Positions 28,689 to 38,971 of a DNA stretch of 64,000 bases are shown here, one piece after another; position 1 is the first letter of the stretch, and every line of letters starts with the position of its first letter. The notes under the pieces were generated by a model that saw only the letters and a list, made by a program, of their open reading frames with translations, was not told the origin of the DNA and made no database searches. Where the stretch lies: assembly GCA_016721435.1 (NCBI GenBank), contig JADKIC010000002.1:124001-188000 (forward strand), given 5' to 3'. Position numbers and translations under genes: made by a program. This DNA is from Bacteroidota bacterium (GTDB taxonomy: Bacteria; Bacteroidota; Bacteroidia; AKYH767-A; OLB10).

Positions 28689-31436
28689 TTATCGGTTAAT
28701 TGTCACCGTTCCGGCTTTAGGTTCAGTAGTACCATCTCCTAAGTCAACGATGTAGAAATATACACCATCAGGAAGGTCTTTACCATCAAATTTCTTGGTA
28801 GTGTTATTGTATCCACTGGTACTAAACACTTCCTTACCCCAACGATTGAAGATTTGAACCGTGTTATTCGGATATTGTTCGATGTTCTCCAATTCAAAGA
28901 ATTCATTGGTGTTGTCTCCATTAGGAGTGAAGATATTTGGAATAGTAACTTCACAAGCAACAGGTTCTGACTGAGCACCAATCTTACATAATCCGCTGCC
29001 GATAGCACGAACTAAGAAGTTAGGGATATTTGTGTTCACACCATGGGATTCAGGTCCGGTTGGAACATTAGCTACAATCCAGGTTGCACCACCATCTTCA
29101 CTGACTTCGTAACTGGCTGCACTACCAACGGCAGCCCAAACATAAACGAACTTGAAAGGACCGGTACCGGGATTACAGGCTACAATTGGAGCAACAGGAT
29201 AGGTAAATACATTTACAACAGCCGTATCGGTAGAGGCACAATTATTTACGGTAACAGTTACAACATAATTTCCGGCCACATTTGTATTGATTGTTTGACT
29301 GTTGCCACCGTTTGACCAAAGATAAGTTCCGCCGGCTACACCTGCATCCAGGGTAGCTTGTTGATCTGTACAGATATCCTGATCCACTACTGCAAGTACA
29401 GGAGGGTCGATACGGTTGATGATCACATCAAAGTTTCCAATACATAGCGCATTTCCGTTATCAACAGAAACCGAGTAAGTATAACTACCTGCGGGTTGAG
29501 AAGCAGGAGTGTAAGTTTGAGAAGTAGCACCAGGAATAATAACTCCATTATCATACCATTGGTAAGTTGCCCCAGGATTTCCGGCATCCAATGTTGGCAT
29601 AGGATCGTATGAACATAAAGTTGGGTCATTACCCAGATTGTCAACAGCGGCAGGAATGATAGTAATAGCAACGGTATCAGTTCCTGAACATCCGGCACCA
29701 CTGTTAACCACTACATAATAGGAACCACCTGTTGTTGGAGTATATGTTTGAGCATTGGCACCTGAAATTGCGCCTGACTGATCATACCATTGATAAGTAA
29801 GATTGGAAAGTTGACAGTCAAGAGTTGGAATTGGATCGAAGCTACATATGGTTGCATCTGCTCCAAGGCTTACAGGAATAACATTGTCAAGATAAAGAAT
29901 CGCAAGTGTATCAGCACTTGTGAGGAATCGCCCACAATTATTCGCGATGGTATTTCCATCTGAACCGTTTGTATTGGTAATTACAAGATAAAAAGGACCG
30001 GTTGCACTGGTTGTTGTTGCCATTTCAACCAGGAGTTGATTTGTCTTCAATCCACCTGGATTGCAATAGCCGTACGCATTTGCAATAGGGTAATTGTTTC
30101 CGGCACCATCTACGAGTTGAATATCTGTTCCATCAAGCGCAACTGAGAAGCAATAGATACTATCAGAGAGCGTAACTGTAAAGTCGTTGAAAACACAACT
30201 GATCGAATCAGTAACCGGAGTCCAAATGCTGTTATCAGTAACAAGAATTCTAACGGTATCCTGGAATTCCGGAATCTCGGAACCACATTCTGACAGGAGG
30301 GTATTGCCATCAAATCCACGTTTAATCCAGACAAAAGTTTCACCCACACTCAATGGATTAAGGAAGGTTACAAGAAGTGAATCGGTTTCACCATTCGAGC
30401 AGTTGATGGACTGAACCGATACAGCAGGGTTAGGAATACCAAAAGGACCTAAGATACGAAAATCAGTAGGAACAGCGGAGGCACATTGGAATGTGGTATC
30501 AAAAGGAATTATAACCTGATAATCGTTACAGCTGGCAATTATCTGACCACCACCGGCAGTAAGAACAGAGTTAACAAAAGAAGGGAAAATCTGGTTACAT
30601 TGTGCAAGGATATTGATTTGAATATCACGTTTCACCTGACCGATAAGAACACCGTTTCGGTATTCGCGTACCAATACACAAATTACGGCCACCTGTTGTA
30701 AAGCAGGGATAAAATTAACTACACCGGTTGCAGGATCTATAGTAATTGGAATAGATGAAGCAAGAGGATTGGTTGGTGAATAAGGAGCAATATAGGTATT
30801 CGGGAAAGGATTGTTTGGACATCCAAAACCACCATCTTCAGCAGTTACCAGAGAGAATACCAATGAATCGCCATCGATATCAGAGGCGCCCTGATCATAG
30901 AAGAACTGGTTGCCTACGCAGAAACGGGTATAAGCAAGATTCAGGAATGAAGGGGATGAATTCGTTGGGGCAATAATATTATCCAGCGTGCAACTGATAT
31001 ACATCCCATTTGGTTGTAGGGTAGTAATAGCTCCGTTTCGGCAGCAATCTGCCCAGGAAAATGTCCAGTCTGCAGCCTGGCCCGGTAACAATATGATTGC
31101 TTCGTATACATACTCTTCAATATCACCTACCCCACCCGGGCAGGTAGGAGCGGTTGTTACACAAGCAGTGTTAGGCACAGGAGTGGAAGATACGTTAGGA
31201 GCGATTACTGATCCGTTTTGACCAGTAGATAAAGAAGAGTAACAGATAGTTACCTGGGTAGGAGCACTAATTCCTACACAGTCACGGTAAAACTTTAGAC
31301 GAACGAGGTATTCATTAGGGTTCCCTGTCCATTCATAAGTGATATCCACGCCTGCCATATGGGAGGCTTTTGCATGATCAGGTGCAAATAAAATGGCGAA
31401 GAAGGCCATTGCAAACAGGGTAAACAGTTTTTTCAT
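28689..31436 (-). CDS. T9SS type-B-sorted large secreted protein
   Basis: A 915-residue extracellular protein. I start at 31436 (MKKLFTLFAMAFFAILF), which gives a standard signal peptide; an alternative ATG at 31475 overlaps the stop of the putative anti-sigma gene. Residues about 20-520 form a Cys-containing region that opens SHMAGVDITYEWTGNPNEY; about 530-790 are Ig/PKD-like repeats (YQWYDQSG.. and YQWYDNGV..). The C-terminus has the gliding-motility-associated type-B sorting domain: IFTPNGDNTNEFFELENIE, then FNRWGKEVF and DGKDLPDGVYFYIVDLGDG. Such domains direct export by type IX secretion and anchoring on the cell surface. It is a close paralogue of the gene at 33481-36219 and lies in a cluster with an ECF sigma factor. 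Confidence 0.88.
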   Translation of the reverse strand: MKKLFTLFAMAFFAILFAPDHAKASHMAGVDITYEWTGNPNEYLVRLKFYRDCVGISAPTQVTICYSSLSTGQNGSVIAPNVSSTPVPNTACVTTAPTCPGGVGDIEEYVYEAIILLPGQAADWTFSWADCCRNGAITTLQPNGMYISCTLDNIIAPTNSSPSFLNLAYTRFCVGNQFFYDQGASDIDGDSLVFSLVTAEDGGFGCPNNPFPNTYIAPYSPTNPLASSIPITIDPATGVVNFIPALQQVAVICVLVREYRNGVLIGQVKRDIQINILAQCNQIFPSFVNSVLTAGGGQIIASCNDYQVIIPFDTTFQCASAVPTDFRILGPFGIPNPAVSVQSINCSNGETDSLLVTFLNPLSVGETFVWIKRGFDGNTLLSECGSEIPEFQDTVRILVTDNSIWTPVTDSISCVFNDFTVTLSDSIYCFSVALDGTDIQLVDGAGNNYPIANAYGYCNPGGLKTNQLLVEMATTTSATGPFYLVITNTNGSDGNTIANNCGRFLTSADTLAILYLDNVIPVSLGADATICSFDPIPTLDCQLSNLTYQWYDQSGAISGANAQTYTPTTGGSYYVVVNSGAGCSGTDTVAITIIPAAVDNLGNDPTLCSYDPMPTLDAGNPGATYQWYDNGVIIPGATSQTYTPASQPAGSYTYSVSVDNGNALCIGNFDVIINRIDPPVLAVVDQDICTDQQATLDAGVAGGTYLWSNGGNSQTINTNVAGNYVVTVTVNNCASTDTAVVNVFTYPVAPIVACNPGTGPFKFVYVWAAVGSAASYEVSEDGGATWIVANVPTGPESHGVNTNIPNFLVRAIGSGLCKIGAQSEPVACEVTIPNIFTPNGDNTNEFFELENIEQYPNNTVQIFNRWGKEVFSTSGYNNTTKKFDGKDLPDGVYFYIVDLGDGTTEPKAGTVTINR

Positions 31437-31471
31437 AACCGTGTTATTTTTAAGAATTAGTTTTATGTTTT

Positions 31472-32572
31472 TCATCGGAATAGGTGTATAGTTCCTTTTT
31501 GTTTGTACGAGCCACCTCCGTCCGGGGTAGCAAATATATCATATAAATAAGTACCTGCCTCTGCATTTTGTCCTTCCGGAGTCTTGCCGTCCCAAGCTAT
31601 CGAACGACCTTTACCGCTGAACATCAATTTACCGGTACGATTAAATATTCTGATTTCAATAGAAATGTCTTCTATGTCATTGATTTTGAACTCATCATTA
31701 ATACCATCTTCATTCGGACTAAAAGCGGAAGGAATCTGACCAATCACATGAATTTTTTGTTCAAGCATCACCCCATTAATCAAACAATTGATGATATATG
31801 TCCCGGGCTCGGTATAAATATGATTAGCACTGGATGTTTTAAGAGGGGTACTTCCATCCCCGAAGTCATAAGTAGCAGCAATTCCGTCCTGGTTCGTTAA
31901 CGCCGTAACTTTTAAGGGGGCAAAACCACCTTTACTTGACACTAAGAGCACCGGTTTAGTCACAAGTCCTGCCTCATTATCCACTGATGGAGTAACAGCA
32001 GTACTATTTGTAGGAATCGACGTTTTTGTTGAGTTTCCGGACTGAATAACTTCCTTTTGGGAAGAGGGGGAACCATTAACAGGTGATGGTTCCCCTTTAT
32101 CCTCAATTAAATCTCCGGTCGACGCGGTTTCAGGGAGATTTTCAGATTTATTTTTATTCGATTCTTGAGTTGGATCAGGTCCGATCACGGGCTCTTTCGC
32201 TTTTTTATCAGCTTCTGATTTATGACCGGTAACCGGAATGGTACTTTCTAAAGCCTCCCCTTCGTCATTCGAAGGAATATTAATAGTAGATGACTCTGTT
32301 TCATTTGCATTTTCAACTATAGGTAAATGAGCCCCGTCATTTTTATCTGTCAGATAAACTATGCTTAAAACCGTAATGGCTGAAGCTGCTAAAATTGCAG
32401 CTATGCCTTTGATACCCAACTTAGCGATAATACTTTTTCCGGCAGAAGAAGCACCGGGATGAACCTGTGGGGTAGAGGGAAGCTGCTGGCTGATATTTTG
32501 CCAGAGCTTCGGATCCACTTCAGGTTCGAAGTGTTCGAAGGTATTTTTAAACTGCTCTTCGAAGCGACTCAT
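31472..32572 (-). CDS. Putative membrane anti-sigma protein carrying a PKD and type-B C-terminal domain
   Basis: A 366-residue single-pass protein. The cytoplasmic head MSRFEEQFKNTFEHFEPEVD resembles the N-terminal regions of Bacteroidota anti-sigma/anti-ECF proteins (FEPEVD...W...I). One membrane helix spans about residues 52-72 (GIAAILAASAITVLSIVYL). Outside, a Ser/Thr/Glu/Pro-rich stalk (about 75-190) leads to a PKD-like domain (ATYDFGDGSTPLKTSSANH) and a CHU_C-like C-terminus (FSPNEDGINDEFKI, IRIFNRTGKLMF, AWDGKTPEGQNAEAGTYLY). It follows the sigma gene after one base, a typical sigma/anti-sigma arrangement. The pairing of an anti-sigma-like head with a T9SS cargo-type tail is the odd part. 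Anti-sigma activity is inference. Confidence 0.75.
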   Translation of the reverse strand: MSRFEEQFKNTFEHFEPEVDPKLWQNISQQLPSTPQVHPGASSAGKSIIAKLGIKGIAAILAASAITVLSIVYLTDKNDGAHLPIVENANETESSTINIPSNDEGEALESTIPVTGHKSEADKKAKEPVIGPDPTQESNKNKSENLPETASTGDLIEDKGEPSPVNGSPSSQKEVIQSGNSTKTSIPTNSTAVTPSVDNEAGLVTKPVLLVSSKGGFAPLKVTALTNQDGIAATYDFGDGSTPLKTSSANHIYTEPGTYIINCLINGVMLEQKIHVIGQIPSAFSPNEDGINDEFKINDIEDISIEIRIFNRTGKLMFSGKGRSIAWDGKTPEGQNAEAGTYLYDIFATPDGGGSYKQKGTIHLFR

Positions 32573-32573
32573 T

Positions 32574-33140
32574 TTATTTGGTAGTGTAACTGTTTTCTTT
32601 GTTTAACTCTTGTACTAACATCATCAGCTGATTTCGGGCTCTTGAATATTGGGATTTACTGGTTCCTTCGCTGATTCCCAACAACACTCCAATTTCTTTA
32701 TGCGAATACCCTTCTATGGCGTGGAGGTTGAAGACGGTTTTGTAGCCTATAGGCAATTTTTGTAATTCTGCCATCAATTCCGAGGCTCCAATTTCATGAC
32801 CTATTACAGGCTCATTTCCTGCTTCGACAACATCTTCTAAGTCAGTCCACTGCATTTTTTGCTGACGTAGGTAATCTAATGCCGTATTCACCATCACTCT
32901 TCTAATCCATCCCTCCAGGGAACCTTCCGCTTTGTAAGAACTAATTTTTTGAAAGATCTTAATAAATCCCTCTTGTAACAGATCCTCTGCTTCTTCTCTT
33001 TGCTTGGTGTAGCGTAAACAAACACCAAACATTTTCCTCGCAAACTTATCGTAGAGCAACCGCTGAGCGGAAGCATCTTCGCGAAGTAAGGCTTCAAGTA
33101 TTTGCTCATCGGTCATTTCTAAAGGACGCTGTACTACCAT
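32574..33140 (-). CDS. ECF RNA polymerase sigma factor
   Basis: A 188-residue group-4 sigma factor. Region 2 is at about residues 28-95: LYDKFARKMFGVCLRYTKQ, then EAEDLLQEGFIKIFQ and EGWIRRVMVNTALDYLRQQ; region 4 is at about 125-180: LPIGYKTVFNLHAIEGYSHKEI and ISEGTSKSQYSRARNQL, the recognition helix. An alternative start at 33116 (MTDEQILE) is equally possible and removes eight residues. It is followed after one base by the putative anti-sigma gene and then by a T9SS cargo gene, so all three probably form one operon. Target genes may be the two flanking cargo genes, but no shared promoter was established. Confidence 0.92.
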   Translation of the reverse strand: MVVQRPLEMTDEQILEALLREDASAQRLLYDKFARKMFGVCLRYTKQREEAEDLLQEGFIKIFQKISSYKAEGSLEGWIRRVMVNTALDYLRQQKMQWTDLEDVVEAGNEPVIGHEIGASELMAELQKLPIGYKTVFNLHAIEGYSHKEIGVLLGISEGTSKSQYSRARNQLMMLVQELNKENSYTTK

Positions 33141-33480
33141 AGATGCAATTTACGAGTTTGGAGTTGCATGGAAGGTTGCCCATTCCTTTAAATAGTTAAG
33201 AATCAACATAAAAAAGTTGGATTTCTGATGAATTTCTATGTGTTCATTTCTCTTTGCCAAGGAGGGAAGACAATGCGCAAAGGTCGATTTTTATTCTACA
33301 TATTAAGATTTTTGGAACAAAGATGGGAGCCTCCTTTAAAAGGAATTTCTGCAAATTGATTGTCTTTTTTTTGTTGCGTGGCTGGTTTCATCTTTCGCTA
33401 CAGTACTTCATTAATAATGACAAATAAAAATGAGGCTGCAGCATGTGCTTCAGCCTCAAATAAAGCAGGAAACAACTTTT
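33141..33480. other. Spacer upstream of the sigma operon
   Basis: AT-rich 340 bases without coding signal. It holds the terminator of the upstream cargo gene (33432-33457) and, in the part nearest 33141, the promoter region of the sigma operon, which I could not define. Confidence 0.5.
33420..33457 (-). terminator. Rho-independent terminator of the second cargo gene
   Basis: Stem GAGGCTG / CAGCCTC (7 bp) extended by AGCA / TGCT after one mismatch, with a T-rich tail (CATTTTTATTTG) on the minus strand, 23 bases after the stop of the 33481 gene. Confidence 0.8.
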
Positions 33481-36219
33481 TTATCGGTTAATGGTAACAG
33501 TTCCTGATTTTGTTTTCATTCCATTGCCAAGATCCACGAAGTAGAAGTAAATCCCTTCGGGTAAATCTCTGCCATCAAACTTTTTGATGCTGTTGTCATA
33601 TCCTCCCTGATCATACACTTTTTTCCCCCACCGATTTATTATTTGAACTGTATTTCCCGGATATTGGTCGATATTTTTTATCTCGAAGAAGTCATTTTTT
33701 CCATCTCCATTGGGTGTGAAAATATTTCCTATTGTCACTTCACAACCCAAAGGCTCTGATGGAAATCCAATCGAACAAATTCCATTTCCAATAGCACGAA
33801 CCTGGAAATTTAAAATCGACAAATTTACTCCGTGTGATTCAACACCTGAAGGTACGTTGGCCGGGATCCAGGTGGCACCACCATCTTCACTCACTTCATA
33901 AGTATTCGCTCCAGGCACGGTTGTCCAAACAAATACATATTGAAAAGGCCCTGTCCCATTGGTGCATGCCACAACAGGAGCTTGCAGCGTATTGAACACA
34001 TTCACTGTAGCGGTATCTGAAGTACTGCAATTGTTTAATTCCACAAAGACAACATAGGTGCCTGCAACATTTGTTGAAATAGTTTGTGTGTTGGCTCCAT
34101 TCGACCATGAATAATTTGCACCGGAAACCCCTGCATCTAAAATAGCCCATTGACCGGAACATATATCCTGATCGGATAGGGTAAGTAGTGGAGTTGGGTG
34201 AATGGTTAATGTCATCGTGTCTGAGCCAATACATCCGGGTGGAATAGTTACTTCAACGCTATAGATTCCCGAACTCATGGGACAGAAGGTAGTTGAAGTT
34301 GCTCCTGAAATTGCGATTCCATTATTCAACCATTGAACGAGGCCATTTACAGCAGAACTAGCAGATAAGGTGGGAATAGAATCGTAATCACAAATGGAAA
34401 TGTCCGATAAATTTACAATAGGACTTTGTATAACAGTTAAAGTCATTGCCGTATCACCCGCACATCCGCCACTCGTAACATGAACACCGTACAATCCAGC
34501 TTGTGTAGTTTGGAAAGTAGCATTGGTAGCACCGGGTATTGCAATAGAATTAAAATACCATTGATACGTTATGATTCCCGTTGTATCTAAATATAATATT
34601 GGGAAATTTCCATTATCACAAATGCTTTGATCTGAACCTATGTCAATTTTTATCTTTAATGAATTATAAAGAATTGCTAAGGTATCAGTACTTGTTAAGA
34701 ATCGGCCACAATTGTTCGCTAAAGTATTTCCATCTGAACCACCGCTATTATTTATCAGTAAATACAATGTACCATTTGCAGTTGAATTTCCTGCCATATT
34801 TACCAGTAATTGATTTGTTTTAGTAGTAGTTGAATTACAATATCCATAAACATTAGCTATAGGATAATTATTGCCATTATTATCAACCAATTGCAAATCG
34901 GTACCATCATTGGCCAATGAGAAACAATAAATACTATCGGATAAGGTAACAGAGAATTGATTGAAAATACAGCCAATAGAATCCATGACTGGCGCCCATA
35001 CACTATTATCGGCAACTAAAATCCGAACGGTATCTGCGAATTCAGCAATTTCAGCACCGCACTCTGAGAGTATAGTGTTACCATCAAAGCCACGCTTCAC
35101 CCATACATACGTTTCACCTACGGTAAGTGGATTTAAAAAGTTAACCAACAAAGAATCGGAATGACCTGAGTTACAATGTAGTGGTGTAACGCTTACAATC
35201 GGATTTGGAATTCCAAATGGGTTTAAGACACGAAAGTCAGACGGAACAACACTTCCACATTGATAGTTGGTGTCAAATGGAATGATGACAGAATAGTCGT
35301 TGCAGTTGGCAAAAATTTGTCCGCTACTTGATGTTAACACATTATTTTCAAAAGAAGGAGCAATCGGGTTGCAGGAAGGTGTAATGTAAATAATAATTTC
35401 TCGCTTCACTTCTCCAATTAAATTTCCATTCCTAAATTCACTAACCTTAATGCAAATTACAGGTACTTGGACAATACTTGGAATAGAATTGATTACACCT
35501 GTTGATGAATTGATAGTGATGGGAATAGAAGATGCCAATGGATTTGTTGGAGAATAAGGGGGTACATAAGTTATTTGAATGGGTTGAGATGGACAGGTTC
35601 CTAAATCATATTCAGGTGCAATTAATGAATATACTAACGAATCTCCATCTGCATCCAATGCACCATTGTCAAAATAGAAATGGTTGCCTACGCAAAAACG
35701 ATACTGCAATAAATTTATAAATGTTGGAGATGAATTGGTTGGAGCAGCACTATTATCTAGCGTACAACTGTTAAACCTATTCGTAAATGAATTGTTCGAC
35801 ACCGTAGAAGGAAAATTATTTCCACAACATTCCATAAAAAAAAACACCCAATCAGTAGATGCTTGAGGTAAGGTAATAGTTGATTCATATAAATATACTT
35901 GTAAATCACCAATTCCACCTATGCAAGTGGGTTGAGTGGTAACACAGGGGGAGTTAGGAACAACAACAAAGGATATTATGGGAGCGATCGTAGTTCCACT
36001 TAACCCTAATGAGTCGGAATACCAACAAATATTTAATTGAGTTGATGCATTTACTCCGTTACAATCTCGATAAAGTTTTATTCGGACTAAATAGGTGTTA
36101 GGGATTCCTGAATACACATACTCCATTTCAGATCCGGCAATATGAGATGCATATCCAGTATATGGAGTAACTAGAAACGTAAAAATGCTGAACACGAAAT
36201 AAATAAATAATTTTTTCAT
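33481..36219 (-). CDS. T9SS type-B-sorted large secreted protein, paralogue of 28689
   Basis: A 912-residue protein with signal peptide (MKKLFIYFVFSIFTFLVTPY) and the same order as its paralogue: SHIAGSEMEYVYSGIPNTYL opening, a long Cys-containing region, two to three Ig/PKD-like repeats (ITYQWYFNSIAI; GLVQWLNNGIAIS), and the type-B sorting domain IFTPNGDGKNDFFEIKNID, INRWGKKVY, DGRDLPEGIYFYFVDLGNG. Conserved blocks such as PFGIPNP, SECGAEIAEFADTVRILV and VWVKRGFDGNTILSECG recur nearly word for word in the 28689 gene, so the two arose by duplication. By eye its codons use more A/T than the other copy. Uninterrupted frame. Confidence 0.88.
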   Translation of the reverse strand: MKKLFIYFVFSIFTFLVTPYTGYASHIAGSEMEYVYSGIPNTYLVRIKLYRDCNGVNASTQLNICWYSDSLGLSGTTIAPIISFVVVPNSPCVTTQPTCIGGIGDLQVYLYESTITLPQASTDWVFFFMECCGNNFPSTVSNNSFTNRFNSCTLDNSAAPTNSSPTFINLLQYRFCVGNHFYFDNGALDADGDSLVYSLIAPEYDLGTCPSQPIQITYVPPYSPTNPLASSIPITINSSTGVINSIPSIVQVPVICIKVSEFRNGNLIGEVKREIIIYITPSCNPIAPSFENNVLTSSSGQIFANCNDYSVIIPFDTNYQCGSVVPSDFRVLNPFGIPNPIVSVTPLHCNSGHSDSLLVNFLNPLTVGETYVWVKRGFDGNTILSECGAEIAEFADTVRILVADNSVWAPVMDSIGCIFNQFSVTLSDSIYCFSLANDGTDLQLVDNNGNNYPIANVYGYCNSTTTKTNQLLVNMAGNSTANGTLYLLINNSGGSDGNTLANNCGRFLTSTDTLAILYNSLKIKIDIGSDQSICDNGNFPILYLDTTGIITYQWYFNSIAIPGATNATFQTTQAGLYGVHVTSGGCAGDTAMTLTVIQSPIVNLSDISICDYDSIPTLSASSAVNGLVQWLNNGIAISGATSTTFCPMSSGIYSVEVTIPPGCIGSDTMTLTIHPTPLLTLSDQDICSGQWAILDAGVSGANYSWSNGANTQTISTNVAGTYVVFVELNNCSTSDTATVNVFNTLQAPVVACTNGTGPFQYVFVWTTVPGANTYEVSEDGGATWIPANVPSGVESHGVNLSILNFQVRAIGNGICSIGFPSEPLGCEVTIGNIFTPNGDGKNDFFEIKNIDQYPGNTVQIINRWGKKVYDQGGYDNSIKKFDGRDLPEGIYFYFVDLGNGMKTKSGTVTINR

Positions 36220-36753
36220 TTCTAATTTTTTTTTAAAAAGGTTGATTTCATTGTTGTGAAATTGACATAGTTATTCCATGCGAGCACAAATCTGCACTCG
36301 AAAGAATTTAATTTTAATAAACTACTTTTTAGTTTTTTTCGCTAAGTCCGATTTAAATTTCGCATCATGTTTCTCGAATTAGGAACTAATAAATTTTTAT
36401 AAACATTTTTGAAGAGTAAACGAATGATGAATTCTTGTTCGCGAAAGAATTCAATCCTGTTTTGAAATCTACTTTTCAATTAAGCGCTATAAATAAGAAG
36501 ATGCTATTTCTAAGTTTAAGGTTGCATGGGTCGGTTGGTTATTTGTTAAAGATTTGAAAGTCATTCCCGTGAATTTTTTTCTTGATGCGATACGGTTTGA
36601 AGTTTTTTGTCTTTTCCTTGAGATGGATGTATTACCAAAAATGGAAGGTGAACGCTGGTTTTGAAAATTTTTCTTCGGTTTGCTTGAAATGAACCCATCT
36701 TCCCCAAAAATGAATCGAAATGGCAAGCTTCTGTTTCGTACCTTCGCTCACCT
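36220..36753. other. 534-base AT-rich spacer, no gene
   Basis: Divergent promoter region between the 33481 cargo gene and lepA. Two short open frames here run antisense to the lepA start and have no family character. TACCTTCG at 36739-36746 may be a -7 box of lepA, but it would leave almost no leader. Confidence 0.45.
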
Positions 36754-38541
36754 ATGGAGCATCTTCGGAATTTCTGCATCATCGCGCATATTGATCATGG
36801 TAAGTCTACCTTGGCCGATCGGCTTTTGGAATACACTAATACAGTGTCTAAGAGAGACTTACAAGCTCAGGTGTTGGATAATATGGATCTGGAACGGGAG
36901 CGCGGCATTACGATAAAGAGCCATGCCATTCAAATGGATTATACTTTGGATGGGAAGCAATATTCACTGAATTTGATTGATACTCCCGGACATGTGGATT
37001 TCAGCTATGAAGTATCTCGCTCTATCGCGGCATGTGAAGGCGCTCTTTTAATTGTGGATGCTGCGCAGGGCATTCAAGCACAAACCATTTCTAATTTATA
37101 TTTGGCCTTAGGCAATAATTTAACCATTATCCCGATTTTAAATAAAATTGATCTGCCTAGTGCGGAACCTGAATTGGTGAAGGATCAAATTGTTGATCTG
37201 CTAAGATGTGATCGGGATGAGATTTTATCGGCTTCCGGAAAAACAGGCCTTGGCGTATTGGAAATCCTGGAAGCAATTGTGAAGCGTATTCCTCCACCAA
37301 GGGTGATCCAACAGCACCATTGAAAGCACTTATTTTCGATTCTGTTTTTAATTCATTCCGTGGAATTATTGCTTATTATAAAGTCATGGACGGAGAAATC
37401 AGAACCGGAGATCACGTGAAATTCGTTTCAACAGATTCTGCATATCATGCGGATGAAATTGGAATTCTTAGATTAGAAAAATCTCCACGAGACGTGGTTA
37501 AAACCGGCGACGTGGGTTATATCATTTTCGGAATTAAGAATGCGAAAGGAAGTGAAGGTAGGAGATACGATTACACATATCGCCCGACCTACTATCACCG
37601 CCGTTGAGGGATTTGAAGATGTGAAGCCGATGGTATTCGCTGGAATTTATCCGGTAGATACAGATGAATACGAAGAGCTCCGTGCATCTTTGGAAAAGTT
37701 ACAACTTAACGATGCGTCTCTCACCTTCGAGCCGGAATCTTCGGCAGCATTAGGATTCGGTTTCCGTTGCGGATTCCTGGGAATGTTGCACATGGAAATT
37801 ATCCAAGAGCGTCTTGAAAGAGAATTTGATATGACGGTAATCACTACCGTACCCAACGTATCTTATTTTGCCTATCTACTAAACGGAACACAGTTCATTG
37901 TAAATAATCCTAGCGATTTTCCTGATCCCAGTAGACTCGATAGAATTGAAGAGCCCTATATTAAAGCTACGATTATTACTAAATCGGATTTTGTAGGTCC
38001 TGTGATGGGCTTGTGTATTGGGAAAAGAGGTGAAATTATAAATCAAAGTTATCTCACCACAGATCGGGTAGAATTGATTTTTAATATGCCTTTGGCAGAA
38101 ATAGTATTTGACTTTTATGATAAATTGAAATCGATTTCTAAAGGGTATGCTTCTTTCGACTATCACCAAATCGGATATCAGACAAGTGATTTAGTTCGAC
38201 TGGATATTCGTTTAAATGGCGAGCCGGTAGATGCCTTATCTGCGTTAATTCATAGAGATCATGCTTTTACATTTGGAAAGAAAATTTGTGAAAAGCTGAA
38301 GGAGTTAATTACACGCCAGCAATTCGAGATTGTTATTCAGGCCGCAATAGGAGCAAAAATTATTGCCAGAGAAACAGTGAAAGCGTTACGGAAAGATGTA
38401 ACAGCAAAATGCTATGGGGGAGATATTTCCCGGAAACGTAAATTGTTGGAAAAACAGAAAGAAGGTAAAAAACGGATGCGGCAGGTAGGTTCTGTTGAAA
38501 TTCCTCAGCAGGCATTTTTAGCTGTTTTGAAACTTGATTAA
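36754..38541 (+). CDS. lepA: Translation elongation factor 4, frame-broken
   Basis: Ribosome back-translocase GTPase of about 595 residues. The frame 36754-37323 carries the G1 motif HIDHGKSTLADR, G2-region RERGIT, G3 DTPGHVDF and G4 NKIDLP. After a one-base break near 37310 a second frame continues (LKALIFDSVFNSFRGII), and after another near 37550 a third (37540-38541) continues with VKVGDTITHIARPTI to the LepA-specific C-terminal domain (GGDISRKRKLLEKQKEGKKR) and a normal end. All three pieces join without loss. The protein is conserved and normally intact, so these are probably sequencing errors. Confidence 0.94.
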
Positions 38542-38971
38542 AACCTCTTTTAAGGTAAGGGTTTGAAATCTCTAAGATTTTCTGTCGAAAAGTTGGAAAA
38601 CTCGTGATATTAGCTCCGCGAGGTATTAGACCGCGTGTATTGACCTCGCGGGTGTTAGACCCGCGTGTTAGATCTCGCGGGTGTTAGACCTCGCGGGTGC
38701 ATATTAAGGCATTGTTTGTCAGGCAATTATTTTATAAACAACGACTTTTTCTTCATCTTGGCCATTTTTTCTCTCCATTTATCAAATCAATACCGAAATT
38801 CTCAAGCTCCAATCCTTGAAACTATTTGATCTGTAATATGAATTTTCCCGGTATTATTTTTAGACAGGGAGCTCTTCATCATCTCCTTTTTAATCTTTTA
38901 AAAATGAACCTCTTGCCAGAGATAGAAATTCTTAAAGTATCCAAGTGAAGTAGCAAATTGATTACTAAAAA
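38542..38971. other. 430-base spacer with CGCGGGT tandem repeat
   Basis: No gene visible. The tandem repeat at 38614-38700 is described separately; the remaining 270 bases are AT-rich and show no structure that I could define. Confidence 0.5.
38614..38700. repeat. Tandem array of CGCGGGTGTTAGAC units
   Basis: Six degenerate units alternating 13-16 bases: CCGCGAGGTATTAGA, CCGCGTGTATTGA, CCTCGCGGGTGTTAGA, CCCGCGTGTTAGA, TCTCGCGGGTGTTAGA and CCTCGCGGGTG. Pairs form perfect short hairpins such as CGCGGGT-GTTAG-ACCCGCG at 38647-38665. GC-rich in an AT-rich spacer. Confidence 0.85.

Noticed and set aside
36487..36782. Two short minus-strand open frames upstream of and over the start of lepA
   Set aside because: They run antisense to lepA, have no signal, no family character and low-complexity composition; lepA explains the region.
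38614..38700. CRISPR array
   Set aside because: Repeats are 13-16 bases, directly adjacent without unique spacers, and no cas gene is near.
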